In this document: positions 9,526 through 18,056 of the stretch, piece after piece | Layout: the number at the start of each line of letters is the position of its first letter | How positions within the stretch are numbered: position 1 is the stretch's first letter | Source: Pontibacter ruber | Lineage (GTDB): Bacteria > Bacteroidota > Bacteroidia > Cytophagales > Hymenobacteraceae | DNA: 64,000 nucleotides | Assembly (NCBI RefSeq): GCF_023630205.1 | Contig: NZ_JALPRR010000003.1 | Span: forward strand, 620,001-684,000 | Direction of reading: 5' to 3' | Notes under the pieces: model-generated | Told to the model about the DNA's origin: nothing | Databases searched by the model: none | The model's input: only the letters and a program-made list of their open reading frames with translations | Made by a program: the position numbers and the translations under genes

Positions 9526-9545
9526 GTAGACCAAAGGATTGAACC
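9526..9545 (-). pseudogene. tRNA 3'-end relic
   Basis: Read on the minus strand, GGTTCAATCC followed by TTTGGTCTAC resembles a tRNA T-arm plus acceptor strand. It occupies the same position relative to its terminator hairpin as the intact tRNA-Glu 3' end does at 14000. Nothing further upstream can be folded into a tRNA, so only a stub remains. The alternative is chance similarity; the shared hairpin makes a duplicated tRNA end more likely. Confidence 0.45.
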
Positions 9546-9652
9546 TTATCCACAGTGACCTCATAACTTTGGAAGAGTATCTATTGGTAATTTAACAACT
9601 TATTAAAGGCCTCTGTGGTTAAGCTCGCAAGTGGGTATAAACTGAGATTGCA

Positions 9653-12600
9653 CTATTTCTGTACGATCAGCTTCACCGTTTGTACTTTTGAATCAGTAGT
9701 GAGCCGCACTAGGTAGAGGCCTCTTTCTAAGCCTTCCGCCTGAATTTCCTGTTCATACCTTTTGCCAGCATCTGCGGTACCTGCGGAAACTTTTCTTACC
9801 AGCGCCCCTTTCAAATCATATAACTCTAAAGTATAATCCGACCTCCTGTCAGTGGTGAAGGCAAGTGTGGTTCTGTCGCTGAAGACGGTAGGGAAGGCCT
9901 GGAATTCCTGTGTTTCTGGAGCTGCCCCCAAGGTAGTCAACTGCTGTGCAAACAGGTTGAGGTCGTTGTTGTTGTTGATGACGACGTCTCCTTCTTTAAT
10001 GCCAGCGCAGGCGATGGCGTTCTCGTCCAGGTTTGTTGAGCAGCCAACTTGGTTGTCGTATACAACCTCACCTTCGCTACCGTCGGCGTTGAGGACCCAG
10101 ATTTTGAGGCGTAACTGATCGGATGCTGAGCCCGGGCCAAAGTGGCCATCGGTGGCAGCAACCAGGAAGCCAAAGCGCCTGTCATCGGTGCGACTGATGA
10201 AACCATCCAGGTGTGTAAGACTTCCGCGGCCTTTGAAAAAAGCCTTGTTTCCTGAAATTACCAGCGAACCATCCTCCAGTGATGTGCTTCGGAAGATATC
10301 GGGGCCGCTCTCAAGTACAACCAATGCCATCCCTTGCACATCGTCCTGCTCCTCATAGCCTGCCAGTAATCCCCAGAACAGGTTTCCTCTTCTTTGCATG
10401 AGCTCGTAATCCGGGTTAGGAGGCGAATCAGACCAGCCCGCGCCCGTTACAAAGCCGGCCTCGGCATCGGATACATAGACATAGCTTACGGCTGAACCGG
10501 CTTCGCAGCCCTCGCCCGCCGTGTAGAAAGCAGTGAGCTTGTACACGTTTGGCTGAGCGGGCCAGTCTACAGAAATGCTATCTGTGCCCTGACCGGAGAA
10601 GTCGGTGTAGGCGTTGCCGTCAATGTCGGTGATGTTCCAGATAAACGTACTAGCTCCCGCAACAGAAAAGGAGTAAGGGGAGTTGTCAGTGTTTACTGCT
10701 ACCGTAGGATCGCCAGCTATACTTACAGCAGCCAGAGTTGGGCATTGGCCATACTTGATGGTAAGGAAGTCGTAGCGTGTAGCCGGATCAAAACTATAGC
10801 CTGTAACGATCACGTTGTTCCGGGCATCGACTGCTAGGGTCACAGCTATATCTTCGTTGTTGTTGGCGCTGTTATACCGGTCCACCCAAGTCTGCTCACC
10901 CGAAACAGGATCGTAACGGACGGTGGCAAAATCTGCATTTTGGTCGCTGTAGTTCACGCCTGTTACAAAAATGCCACCTTGCCTGTCAATGGCAATGTCC
11001 CGGGCTTCCTGCCTGTCGCTCAGTTCATCGTAACGGCTTGCCCAGGCTTGCGCTCCGGTTGCGGCATCGTAACGAACAGTTGCAAAGTCAGAGAGCGAAT
11101 CGCTTACAAAACTGGTACCAGTTACATACACACCTCCGGAGGTATCAGCGGCAATTGCTCTGGCCAGATCATCTCTGTTACTTTGCCCGTTGTAGCGGCT
11201 GACCCAATTTTCTGCGCCCGTGGCGGCCTCATATTGTATCGTAGCATAGTCATAGCCAGTGTTGTAGCTCCTGCTGTAGCCAGTTACATATATTCCCCCC
11301 GTGTTATCCGCGGCTATGTCCGTTGCTATTTCTGTGCCTCCAGATTCGTTGTAGCGAGTGGCCCAGGTCTGTTGACCATTTGCTGCTGCATAACGGACGG
11401 TGATATAAGCTGTGTTGGTACTGTCAATAAAGCTGTAGCCAGTAACGTAGACCCCTCCCTGATTGTCTACTGTGATGGCTGTGGCATGGTTAAACTGACT
11501 ATTTTCCCCACTATAGCGGCTTACCCACGTTTGCTCACCTGAGGTAGCGTTATACCGCACTGTTGCAAATTCAGAGCCTCCCTCTTCATTGTAACTAACT
11601 CCAGTAACAAAGACACCCCCCTGATTATCTACGGTTATGGCAGCGGCTGAGTCAGGCCAGAAGGCAGCTGGCCCGTTGTAACTTCTTGCCCATACCTGTG
11701 CCCCCGTAGCAGCATCATACCGGATAGTGGCAATGTCGGGTGAGAATTCTTCACCAAAATGCTGCCCGGTAACGTAAACTCCTCCTTGGTTATCGACGGC
11801 AATGTCCTGCGCCCATGATAATCCTTCAAACTTTACTACCCAGAGCAGCTCACCAGTAGGGGAGTACTTGACTGTCGTTAATCTTGGAAAAAGCTCCTCA
11901 CTGGTGCCGGTCACATAGCTGTTACCTTCTGCATCCACGGCCACGGATATGGCAAAATCGTTTACATTTTCTTCTACATTAAAGCGTTGTACCCAGAGTT
12001 GCTCACCTGTAGTAGCGTTGTATCGAACAGTACCATAATCTCCAAAACTTTCACCTGTAACAATGATGCCACCTTGGTTATCGAAGGCAATAGCAGTAGC
12101 TATATTAAACCTATTGTTAACCCCTTCAGGACCACTGTAACGCATTACCCAAACTTGTTGTCCAGAAGCAGCATCGTAGCGCACCGTGGCATAATCCGTA
12201 TCAAAATCGGTCAAGAAACTGTAACCGGTTACAAACACACCGCCCTGATTATCTACAGCAATGTCAAAAGCTTGATCAGTAAGTTCGCTTGAGCCATTGT
12301 AGCGGCTGTTCCAAATCTCTTCTCCGGTAGCCGCCTCATACTTTACGGTTACGTATTCAGTGTCACTGCTACCTATGATACCACTGCTGCCCGTCACGTA
12401 TACACCTCCCTGGTTATCAACTTCGATAGCGTAGGGTATTTCATTACTGTTGCCAGAGCTGACGAAGTATTTTGCCCAACGTTGTGTGCCATCCGCTGCA
12501 TCAAAGCGAATAGTGATAAAATCTGAAGCAGAACCTAAGATGAAGCTAAATCCAGTGACATATACTCCTTCGTCATCAATGGCCATGTCAACTGCAATAT

Positions 12601-13360
12601 TATTGCTTCCAGATGGGCCTTCGTATCGAGAAGCCCATATTTCATCACCGGTGGTGGCGTTATACTGCAAAACGGTGAGAGCTGCTACGGTATCGCGAAT
12701 GCTGCTGGTGCCAGTAACATATACCCTACCTTGGTTATCTACTGCAATGGCCGCTGCTCTGTCACTACTGCCTGGCCTGTCGTATGTGCTGGACCAGGTC
12801 TCCTTTCCCGTGGTAGCCTCGTACCGAACAGTTGAGACAACAACAGTTGCATTACCTATGATAGCTGCATCTGAACTGGAGCCGGTAACATAAATACCTC
12901 CGGCGCTGTCTACTGCTAGGTCAACGGCTAGATCATTGTTGCCAGCTGTCCCATAACTACTAAGCCATACTTGCTCGCCCGTAGCGGCATCATACCGAAT
13001 GGTAACAAAATCAGCCTGAACAGAATCCAGTAAGTAGCCAGTAATGTAAACACCACCAGCATTATCCACTTCAATGGCTGATACACTTCTTAATGTTTTA
13101 TTCTGCGCCACCCAGAGTTGTTCACCCGTAGGCGAATACTTAACAGTATTGGTAATAATTGGATCTATAGCACCAAAACTGGAGCCTGTCACATAACTAT
13201 TTCCTTCAGCATCTACGGCAACATCTACCGGTGCCTCATTTTTTCCGGCTACTCCGTTCAAACGCTGGACCCATTGACGTGTCAGCTGCTGCGCGGCAGC
13301 TGTAGTTACCATAAAGTACAGCAATAGCTGTAGTACTAACAGTAGTAGTTTTAATTTCAT
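9653..13360 (-). CDS. SBBP beta-propeller repeat protein with T9SS sorting domain
   Basis: A large secreted protein of about 1235 residues. After a signal peptide (MKLKLLLLVLQ, ending TTAAAQQ) come 16 repeats of roughly 50 residues built on VDNQGGVYVTG and Y.A.TG.Q.W..RY, the SBBP (seven-bladed propeller-like) pattern. Next come an Ig/PKD-like segment, a region with EGDVVI, and a C-terminal type A type IX secretion domain (LELYDLKGALVRKV, ending VKLIVQK). The T9SS tail directs export across the outer membrane, usually with surface attachment. The ATG at 13360 is chosen over 13390 because it starts right at the signal peptide. Function beyond surface display or adhesion is unknown. Confidence 0.93.
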   Translation of the reverse strand: MKLKLLLLVLQLLLYFMVTTAAAQQLTRQWVQRLNGVAGKNEAPVDVAVDAEGNSYVTGSSFGAIDPIITNTVKYSPTGEQLWVAQNKTLRSVSAIEVDNAGGVYITGYLLDSVQADFVTIRYDAATGEQVWLSSYGTAGNNDLAVDLAVDSAGGIYVTGSSSDAAIIGNATVVVSTVRYEATTGKETWSSTYDRPGSSDRAAAIAVDNQGRVYVTGTSSIRDTVAALTVLQYNATTGDEIWASRYEGPSGSNNIAVDMAIDDEGVYVTGFSFILGSASDFITIRFDAADGTQRWAKYFVSSGNSNEIPYAIEVDNQGGVYVTGSSGIIGSSDTEYVTVKYEAATGEEIWNSRYNGSSELTDQAFDIAVDNQGGVFVTGYSFLTDFDTDYATVRYDAASGQQVWVMRYSGPEGVNNRFNIATAIAFDNQGGIIVTGESFGDYGTVRYNATTGEQLWVQRFNVEENVNDFAISVAVDAEGNSYVTGTSEELFPRLTTVKYSPTGELLWVVKFEGLSWAQDIAVDNQGGVYVTGQHFGEEFSPDIATIRYDAATGAQVWARSYNGPAAFWPDSAAAITVDNQGGVFVTGVSYNEEGGSEFATVRYNATSGEQTWVSRYSGENSQFNHATAITVDNQGGVYVTGYSFIDSTNTAYITVRYAAANGQQTWATRYNESGGTEIATDIAADNTGGIYVTGYSRSYNTGYDYATIQYEAATGAENWVSRYNGQSNRDDLARAIAADTSGGVYVTGTSFVSDSLSDFATVRYDAATGAQAWASRYDELSDRQEARDIAIDRQGGIFVTGVNYSDQNADFATVRYDPVSGEQTWVDRYNSANNNEDIAVTLAVDARNNVIVTGYSFDPATRYDFLTIKYGQCPTLAAVSIAGDPTVAVNTDNSPYSFSVAGASTFIWNITDIDGNAYTDFSGQGTDSISVDWPAQPNVYKLTAFYTAGEGCEAGSAVSYVYVSDAEAGFVTGAGWSDSPPNPDYELMQRRGNLFWGLLAGYEEQDDVQGMALVVLESGPDIFRSTSLEDGSLVISGNKAFFKGRGSLTHLDGFISRTDDRRFGFLVAATDGHFGPGSASDQLRLKIWVLNADGSEGEVVYDNQVGCSTNLDENAIACAGIKEGDVVINNNNDLNLFAQQLTTLGAAPETQEFQAFPTVFSDRTTLAFTTDRRSDYTLELYDLKGALVRKVSAGTADAGKRYEQEIQAEGLERGLYLVRLTTDSKVQTVKLIVQK

Positions 13361-13999
13361 AGCTAGAAGAGTTTTTGGTGTGATAAACAAGAGGAATGCA
13401 AAGACTCCTGCGCGAGCAGCAGGCTGTCGGGGTACTTTGGGTGAGGTAGCTAGAATAGTTGAAAAAGGAGGGATCTACTATAAAGTACGTTTGATACTGT
13501 TTCTAGCTTATACTTTTAAGGACTGCGTTTGGGATATTTTGTTCAAGGTAAAAATAGGAGGGTAAATGGATGAGGAATACATGGAGAGGTTTAGTAAGTA
13601 TACCTTACTACTTACTATAAATGATACAGCTTTGTCCCTTTTGATGGTTATTGCTTCCTGAGAATGAATTTTATACTAGAAAAGAGTGAGCGGAGAAATG
13701 ACTATAGTTCCTGAAAAAAGAATGCTCCTCACTTGCATTCTTTTTCGCTAGTACTCAAACTTAAAACAATACTTATTTAGGAAGTCTTTTCTAAGAATGC
13801 GATAGAGGTTAAGATTCTAATGATTATAAAACTGGTTATATGCATAAACCAATTTAGTTTTTTAATAAGACTAATGAATTCTTCCAACAACTTAGCTCTT
13901 GTTGTCGGGTAAGACAACGATATTTTCGTAATATGATATGAATATTAGAATCCAATGTGCATAAAAAAGCCCCTCAGCATTAACTGAGAGGCTTTCAAG
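13361..13999. other. Gene-free AT-rich spacer
   Basis: About 640 bp without a supportable gene. It contains a hairpin terminator at 13715-13746 (arms AAAAAAGAATGC and GCATTCTTTTT) and, at 13961-13994, the hairpin 3' of tRNA-Glu. A 61-codon open frame at 13380-13565 shows no features of a gene. Confidence 0.6.
13961..13994 (-). terminator. tRNA-Glu terminator
   Basis: A hairpin with arms GCCCCTCAG / CTGAGAGGC flanked by A/T runs, located immediately downstream of the tRNA on the minus strand. Confidence 0.75.
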
Positions 14000-14071
14000 T
14001 AGTCCGTAGGGGAATCGAACCCCTGTTGCCAGAATGAAAATCTGGAGTCCTAACCCCTAGACGAACGGACC
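14000..14071 (-). tRNA. tRNA-Glu (anticodon TTC)
   Basis: Read on the minus strand it folds as a full cloverleaf of 72 nt: acceptor GGTCCGT pairing with ACGGACT, anticodon stem CCAGA/TCTGG around the loop TTTTCAT (anticodon TTC, reading GAA/GAG), and T-arm AGGGGTTCGATTCCCCT. No CCA is encoded. It has a consensus promoter just upstream and a hairpin terminator just downstream. Confidence 0.97.
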
Positions 14072-14090
14072 GTTGTTCCGAATTGTGATG

Positions 14091-14120
14091 CAAATATAGG
14101 GGCTGTTTTCTTATCTGCAA
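14091..14120 (-). promoter_or_regulatory. tRNA-Glu promoter
   Basis: On the minus strand a -33 TTG (14118-14120) is followed after exactly 19 nt by TATATTTG (14091-14098), a full match to the Bacteroidota TTG-N19-TAnnTTTG promoter. Transcription would begin about 15 nt before the mature tRNA. Confidence 0.8.
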
Positions 14121-14266
14121 AACGTGTATTAATTTTTTTTAATATGATTCATGTATATCCGCTATACTTACCTTTAACTCAACCAAGCTAACCTGTTTCT
14201 GAATCAACAAAAGCTTACATTTGTCCGTTATACTTAATCTTTAATTGCAATTAGAAATCAAATATC

Positions 14267-14542
14267 ATGGCAAGAAGAGCATTCTATTCAGGCGTAACCC
14301 CCGAGGTGTACAACCAACTCAAAACCAAGTTGCAGTCCATGGGCCTGACGCTTCACGGCGATAACGGCAACATCAGCGAAAAAGGAGTGAACGCAAGATA
14401 TAACTATAACCCCGAGGCGCAATCGCTCGAAATCGATGACCTTTCAGTTGGTTTTCCGGCCAGCATGATGATCAATGCCGATAGCCTGGTACAACGGATG
14501 AATCAGATGATCGAGCAATATGGTGGCAGGGTAGAGTCTTAA
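14267..14542 (+). CDS. Small conserved-looking protein of unknown function
   Basis: A 91-residue soluble protein without signal peptide or membrane segment, starting MARRAFYSGVTPEV. It has a short basic start, a predicted helix near QLKTKLQSMG, and a mixed C-terminal half. I do not recognise a family. It precedes another small gene by 79 bp on the same strand, and the two may be cotranscribed. Codon use looks native. Confidence 0.7.
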   Translation: MARRAFYSGVTPEVYNQLKTKLQSMGLTLHGDNGNISEKGVNARYNYNPEAQSLEIDDLSVGFPASMMINADSLVQRMNQMIEQYGGRVES

Positions 14543-14621
14543 TTGGTAAAGCCTAAAAGGAGTAACCTCCGTATAAGGGAGCAACTCTGATTATTTTTTC
14601 TGACACAGAATATTAAAAGCT

Positions 14622-14969
14622 ATGGAAAACAATACAAATAAGAACCAGGGCGGTAACTCCGGAGGCGGACAAAGCCAGGGAGGCCAGGGTTCGCAGCAGA
14701 AAAGCGGTGGTTCTTCTACAGAAAGCGCCATCAAACTGCTGCAGCCACACGATATGTCCAAGACGGTAGAGTCGGCTATGCACGTAATTCAGGGCCGCCA
14801 CGAAAAGCTGCCTGAGCTGCTGCACGACGTGGGAACACTGGTAGTGAAAGCTGCCCGCAGAATGACTACCACACAACTGATTCTGGCGGCAGGCGCCGTT
14901 ACGGTAGGTGCAATTTTACTGGCACGTTATGCAGGCGAGCACGAATTTGATTTCGAAGAAGCTGCCTAA
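14622..14969 (+). CDS. Small membrane protein with Gly/Gln-rich N-terminus
   Basis: 115 residues. The first 35 are a disordered Gly/Gln/Ser/Asn-rich stretch, followed by a helical region (MSKTVESAMHVIQGRHEKL) and one hydrophobic segment around residues 83-102 (LILAAGAVTVGAILLARYAG), then a short acidic tail. The layout suggests a single-pass inner-membrane protein with a cytosolic helix; the function is not recognised. It is followed by a strong terminator that would end a two-gene unit with the preceding small gene. Confidence 0.7.
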   Translation: MENNTNKNQGGNSGGGQSQGGQGSQQKSGGSSTESAIKLLQPHDMSKTVESAMHVIQGRHEKLPELLHDVGTLVVKAARRMTTTQLILAAGAVTVGAILLARYAGEHEFDFEEAA

Positions 14970-14985
14970 GCTGGAATTTATACTT

Positions 14986-15026
14986 AAAAGAGCCCCTGGT
15001 TACTGTAGCCAGGGGCTCTTTTATTT
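14986..15026 (+). terminator. Hairpin terminator
   Basis: A perfect 14-bp stem (arms AAAAGAGCCCCTGG / CCAGGGGCTCTTTT) is followed by a T-rich run, right after the small membrane protein gene. Confidence 0.85.
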
Positions 15027-15108
15027 TACTGCTGCCGTATATTCTGGTATAAGATTTGATACCTTCAAAACTATATAGGCAACTGCTATACTTTATTTTT
15101 GATTTGCA

Positions 15109-15116
15109 TAGCTTTG
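15109..15116 (+). promoter_or_regulatory. -7 promoter element of the SIMPL gene
   Basis: TAGCTTTG matches TAnnTTTG, 42 bp before the ATG. No TTG is visible at the standard -33 spacing. Confidence 0.5.
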
Positions 15117-15158
15117 CCTGTACTTGTTTCCCATACTTATACCTAATCAACCAAAATT

Positions 15159-15869
15159 ATGAAAAAGACCTATTGGATTTTCCTGATCGCATTGTTCCTG
15201 ATTTCGCTGCAATCCCAGGCACAGCAACAGATGATGCCTCCACTGATCAACGTTACGGGGGTAGGCGAAGTAAAACTGCAGCCCAATGAAGTGGTGATAA
15301 GTATGGGCGTGGAGATGCGGGATAAAAACCTGGACCAGGCACGCAAGCAAACCGACGCAAAAGCGGCTGCTATTATCTCATACCTGAAAAAGCAGGGAGT
15401 AGATGCCAAGGATGTGCAGACATCTTATATGAATGTGCAGCCTATTTATACAGGCGGAGACTATGGCAAGACCACTCCTGATTTCTACCAGGCACAGAAA
15501 ACCATGACCGTTGTGATCAGAAAGCTGAACAAGTTTGATGAGTTGCTCTCTGGTTTGTATGGCGCCGGCATAAACCGCGTCGATGGCATTTCCTTCAGGG
15601 TGTCTGACCTGGAGAAGCACAAAGCCGAGGCACGTAAGCGTGCTGTGCAGGATGCCAAGCAAAAAGCCACTGCCTTAACTTCTGAGCTAGGTGCCAAAGT
15701 AGGGCGCGTGTACTCGATCAATGAAAACACCTATAACGGCGGACCAAGACCGCTTGCGGAAAATATGATGATGAAAGCAGCTTATGCCGACGAGGCAGGC
15801 GGACCTTCCATTGCAGGCGGAGAAGTTGTGGTGACTTCTAATGTTACGGTAAGCTTTGTGATTGAGTAA
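15159..15869 (+). CDS. SIMPL-domain (DUF541) exported protein
   Basis: A 236-residue protein with a signal peptide (MKKTYWIFLIALF, cleavage near SQAQQ). The mature part is a SIMPL/DUF541 domain, recognisable from INVTGVGEVKLQPNEVVISMGVE-type opening, the KQTDAKAAAIISYLKKQGV helix and the late RKRAVQDAKQKA helix. Members are periplasmic or outer-membrane associated; some are linked to oxidative-stress tolerance, but the molecular role is unsettled. It is a single-gene unit with its own promoter and a strong terminator shared with the converging gene. Confidence 0.9.
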   Translation: MKKTYWIFLIALFLISLQSQAQQQMMPPLINVTGVGEVKLQPNEVVISMGVEMRDKNLDQARKQTDAKAAAIISYLKKQGVDAKDVQTSYMNVQPIYTGGDYGKTTPDFYQAQKTMTVVIRKLNKFDELLSGLYGAGINRVDGISFRVSDLEKHKAEARKRAVQDAKQKATALTSELGAKVGRVYSINENTYNGGPRPLAENMMMKAAYADEAGGPSIAGGEVVVTSNVTVSFVIE

Positions 15870-15879
15870 AATAACCTGT

Positions 15880-15940
15880 CTTGCCTAAAACCAAAAGAGC
15901 TCTGGCATTACCTGCCAGAGCTCTTTTGGTTTTAGGCAAG
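15880..15940. terminator. Perfect 28-bp-stem bidirectional terminator
   Basis: Two 28-nt arms are exact complements around a 5-nt loop (outer ends CTTGCCTAAAACC, inner ends GAGCTCTGGCA). It lies between the SIMPL gene and the converging minus-strand gene, 2 bp from the latter's stop codon. Confidence 0.9.
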
Positions 15941-15942
15941 AT

Positions 15943-16944
15943 TTATACTTCCGATCTGTCAAAACGTTCTATGGTTTTAAAAGCTCCGGTTTCATCTACC
16001 AGGAAGCTGAGCGGCAGGCCGGGCTTTTGCAGAATTTGCTTTTCACGGATCGCCCAAGGCTTGAGTAGCTCCTCCAGCATATGCGCATAAGCACTAAGCT
16101 CCCAAGGATTAAAGATTTCGTTTGTCACATCGTCGATGATCGTATCCAGAACCACCTGTGTATCCTCTGGTTTCTGAGGACGCTCGAAATACTCCGGCAC
16201 CACATTAAACAGGTAGGCTGCATAAAATACACGCGCCTTAAATTCGGCCACCTGCACCGGGTGTAGCTTTTTACCTTCTACCAGGCGGTACAGTTTGCCT
16301 AGTGCTTTCCGGATGATGCTGTTGTCCAGCAAGGTGCAAACAATAACCACCGGGCCCAGCTTAACGCTGAACGCCATGGTAGTAAGTTCGTCCTGGTATT
16401 CAAACGGCAGCTCGTCTTCGGTAGGGCTCACCTCCAGCAGGAAAAGCGAACAAGGTATAAAATCGGAGAAAACCATCGGTACGCGCAGCGACTGCAGCAC
16501 CTTAAAGAACTCCCGGAATTTGCCCAGCATCTTAGGGTTCTCGCTCACGGCATACTCCGGCATAACAAGCGGGTCGCTTTCCTTGATCAGCTCTGTTACC
16601 AGGGTGCCATAATACATTTTACCAATCCACTGGAACAATCTTTTTTCATCCAGCGCCTGCAAACCTTCCAATCCTTTTTCAGCGGCGTGCTCAATTTCTG
16701 CCTCCAGCGGAATGATGTGTTGCACATGGCAGTTGTCGCAGCAGGGGATGGTTAGCCTACTGAAGGTGGTGACGCTTTTATCGAGCAACAGCAGCTCCTT
16801 ATCTTGCAGGTTATACTTTTGCTGCAGCCACTCGGCAAAAACAGGAGTTCGTTGCTCTTTAGTTATGGTTGTTCCGCATAAGAAGCAGTGCTTATCGCTG
16901 AACTGCATGTTCTCGAACGGGTCGTATAGTTTCAGATCTGCCAT
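15943..16944 (-). CDS. Cysteine-pair (zinc-ribbon-like) protein of unknown function
   Basis: A 333-residue protein with two CxxC pairs near its N-terminus, C20-F-L-C23 and C69-D-N-C72 followed by H73, arranged like a zinc-binding HNH or ribbon fold. The rest is soluble and helical, with no recognised domain. I choose the ATG at 16944 (MADLKLYDPF): the upstream ATG at 16968 lies inside a TATCTTTG promoter element at 16966-16973. HNH nuclease activity is conceivable, but the catalytic residues cannot be identified with confidence. Confidence 0.75.
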   Translation of the reverse strand: MADLKLYDPFENMQFSDKHCFLCGTTITKEQRTPVFAEWLQQKYNLQDKELLLLDKSVTTFSRLTIPCCDNCHVQHIIPLEAEIEHAAEKGLEGLQALDEKRLFQWIGKMYYGTLVTELIKESDPLVMPEYAVSENPKMLGKFREFFKVLQSLRVPMVFSDFIPCSLFLLEVSPTEDELPFEYQDELTTMAFSVKLGPVVIVCTLLDNSIIRKALGKLYRLVEGKKLHPVQVAEFKARVFYAAYLFNVVPEYFERPQKPEDTQVVLDTIIDDVTNEIFNPWELSAYAHMLEELLKPWAIREKQILQKPGLPLSFLVDETGAFKTIERFDRSEV

Positions 16945-16965
16945 TTTATTTTGTATTAGCGGCTG

Positions 16966-16973
16966 CAAAGATA
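16966..16973 (-). promoter_or_regulatory. -7 promoter element
   Basis: TATCTTTG on the minus strand matches TAnnTTTG and decides the start of the Cys-pair protein gene: the transcript would begin downstream of the first possible ATG. Confidence 0.55.
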
Positions 16974-17570
16974 CAAAATGATGTTGTGAAAGATTGGTTT
17001 TGATGAGTCCGGAGCAGGAGTAAGGGATAGCCGGCGTAGCTGAATATTATAAGATTAGAGTGATTTTACCCACCCCTGCACCCCCCCGAGGAGGGGAATT
17101 CCAGCTTTTACTTCAGTTAAGATTATACTTTCATCGCTGCAGTTTGCTAAAGGTATACTTCTGGCGCGGGAATCATTCCCGTGCCTTACAGAGGTGTTGA
17201 GTCTCTGACTCAACCGGCCCGCAGGGGCAGGAGAGTTTACCATCTTTTACTGTCATTTCGACCAGCGGGAGAAATCTGATACGGGTAAAGTATAAACGCA
17301 CACCTGTCCCTCCTTGGACAAGGAGGGAAGCTCTTTCTTTGCTAATACTTCCAGAATTCACCTCACCCTAACCCTCTACTCAAGGAGAGGGGACTTTAGC
17401 TATTGCTTAACTAAACACAAGGTATGATCAGTATGATGTATGTAGTTTGATCATTATGTTAATCAGATTGAGTAACGAAATTTATACTTGTAGGTTGATA
17501 TTAGAAAGAAGGGGTGAGGTGGAAATGAGGGAAGTAAAAAAGGAGGAAGGAAACTATAAGTATAAAAATT
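16974..17570. repeat. Intergenic repeat cluster
   Basis: About 600 bp without genes, made of dispersed repeat fragments: a C-rich/G-rich palindromic stretch at 17069-17098 (CCCCCCGAGGAGGGG), several TATACTT heptamers, a REP-like element at 17230-17300 (TGTCATTTCGACC ... GAGAAATCTGATAC) that recurs almost unchanged at 45086-45154, and further CCCTCC/GGAGGG hairpins to about 17400. Short open frames here are not credible genes. Confidence 0.7.
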
Positions 17571-18025
17571 AACAACAAGCCTGTAAGCCGGGTTCTGTCG
17601 CCTGGCCGAAGCCAGACGTCTTATCATTTATCTAGGCCTGCACTCGCGCACAGGCTCCATCGACCTACCCACCGACATCGGACGAGCAGCCCTTAGCCCC
17701 GTCGAAGCGAGACGCTGCCGGCCTATTTGGTCTTTCAACTCCTAAGGTTTACCCAGCTGGGTCGGTCACCCGCCCACTGGTGCGCTCTTACCGCACCTTT
17801 TCACCCTTACCCTTTTTCAGTTAACAGTTACCATTTAACAGTAACCAGAAACTGATCACTGTTTATTGTTACCTGCTTACTGTAAAGGGCGGTACTTTTC
17901 TGTGGCACTAGCTGTATCCTTCCAGTCTCCCGAAAGGACCCTTCCCGTTAGGAAGTAGGATGCTCTGCGTTGCCCGGACTTTCCTCTCCTCCCTGAAGGG
18001 AGCAGCGATAAGACGGCTTGCTGTT
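17571..18025 (-). ncRNA. rnpB: RNase P RNA
   Basis: The catalytic RNA that trims tRNA 5' ends. The universal core is present: GAGGAAAGTCCGGGC near the 5' side, CACAGAAAAGTACCGCC, GGTAAGGGTGAAA, AGAGCGCACC and ACAGAACCCGGCTTA near the 3' end. Helix P1 pairs AACAGCAAGCC (18025-18015) with GGCTTGTTGTT (17581-17571), which sets the ends; total about 455 nt, long for the type. The extra length lies mostly in P12, which carries an unusual repeat-derived extension. A TACCTTTG -7 element at 18040-18047 fits transcription starting just before 18025. Confidence 0.96.
17812..17886 (-). repeat. Repeat-derived insertion in the P12 arm of RNase P RNA
   Basis: Between CCGCC and GGTAAGGGTGAAA, where P12 normally is a short hairpin, lie about 75 nt built from TTACTGTT / AACAGTAA units that fold back on themselves. 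The same units form the intergenic hairpin at 18057-18146, only some 30 bp outside the RNA gene. Confidence 0.75.
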
Positions 18026-18039
18026 AATCTTTATACCTG

Positions 18040-18047
18040 CAAAGGTA
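18040..18047 (-). promoter_or_regulatory. rnpB promoter -7 element
   Basis: TACCTTTG (minus strand) fits TAnnTTTG and lies 15 nt before the predicted 5' end of RNase P RNA. The -33 region is occupied by the AACAGTAA repeat. Confidence 0.6.
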
Positions 18048-18056
18048 TGACAATTG

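Larger units (their letters stand above)
9233..9652. other. Gene-free spacer with terminator and tRNA relic
   Basis: About 420 bp without a coding gene. The only structured part is the hairpin and tRNA-like remnant at 9492-9545. The remainder is AT-rich sequence with no ORF of interest. Confidence 0.6.

Noticed and set aside
11987..13327. Regular DNA repetition that might suggest a CRISPR or tandem repeat array
   Set aside because: It is the coding repeat of the beta-propeller protein, with about 150-bp in-frame periodicity and diverged units.
13380..13565. 61-codon ORF on the plus strand
   Set aside because: Low-complexity start, no ribosome-binding site and no hydrophobic or domain pattern; it lies in the spacer upstream of the propeller gene.
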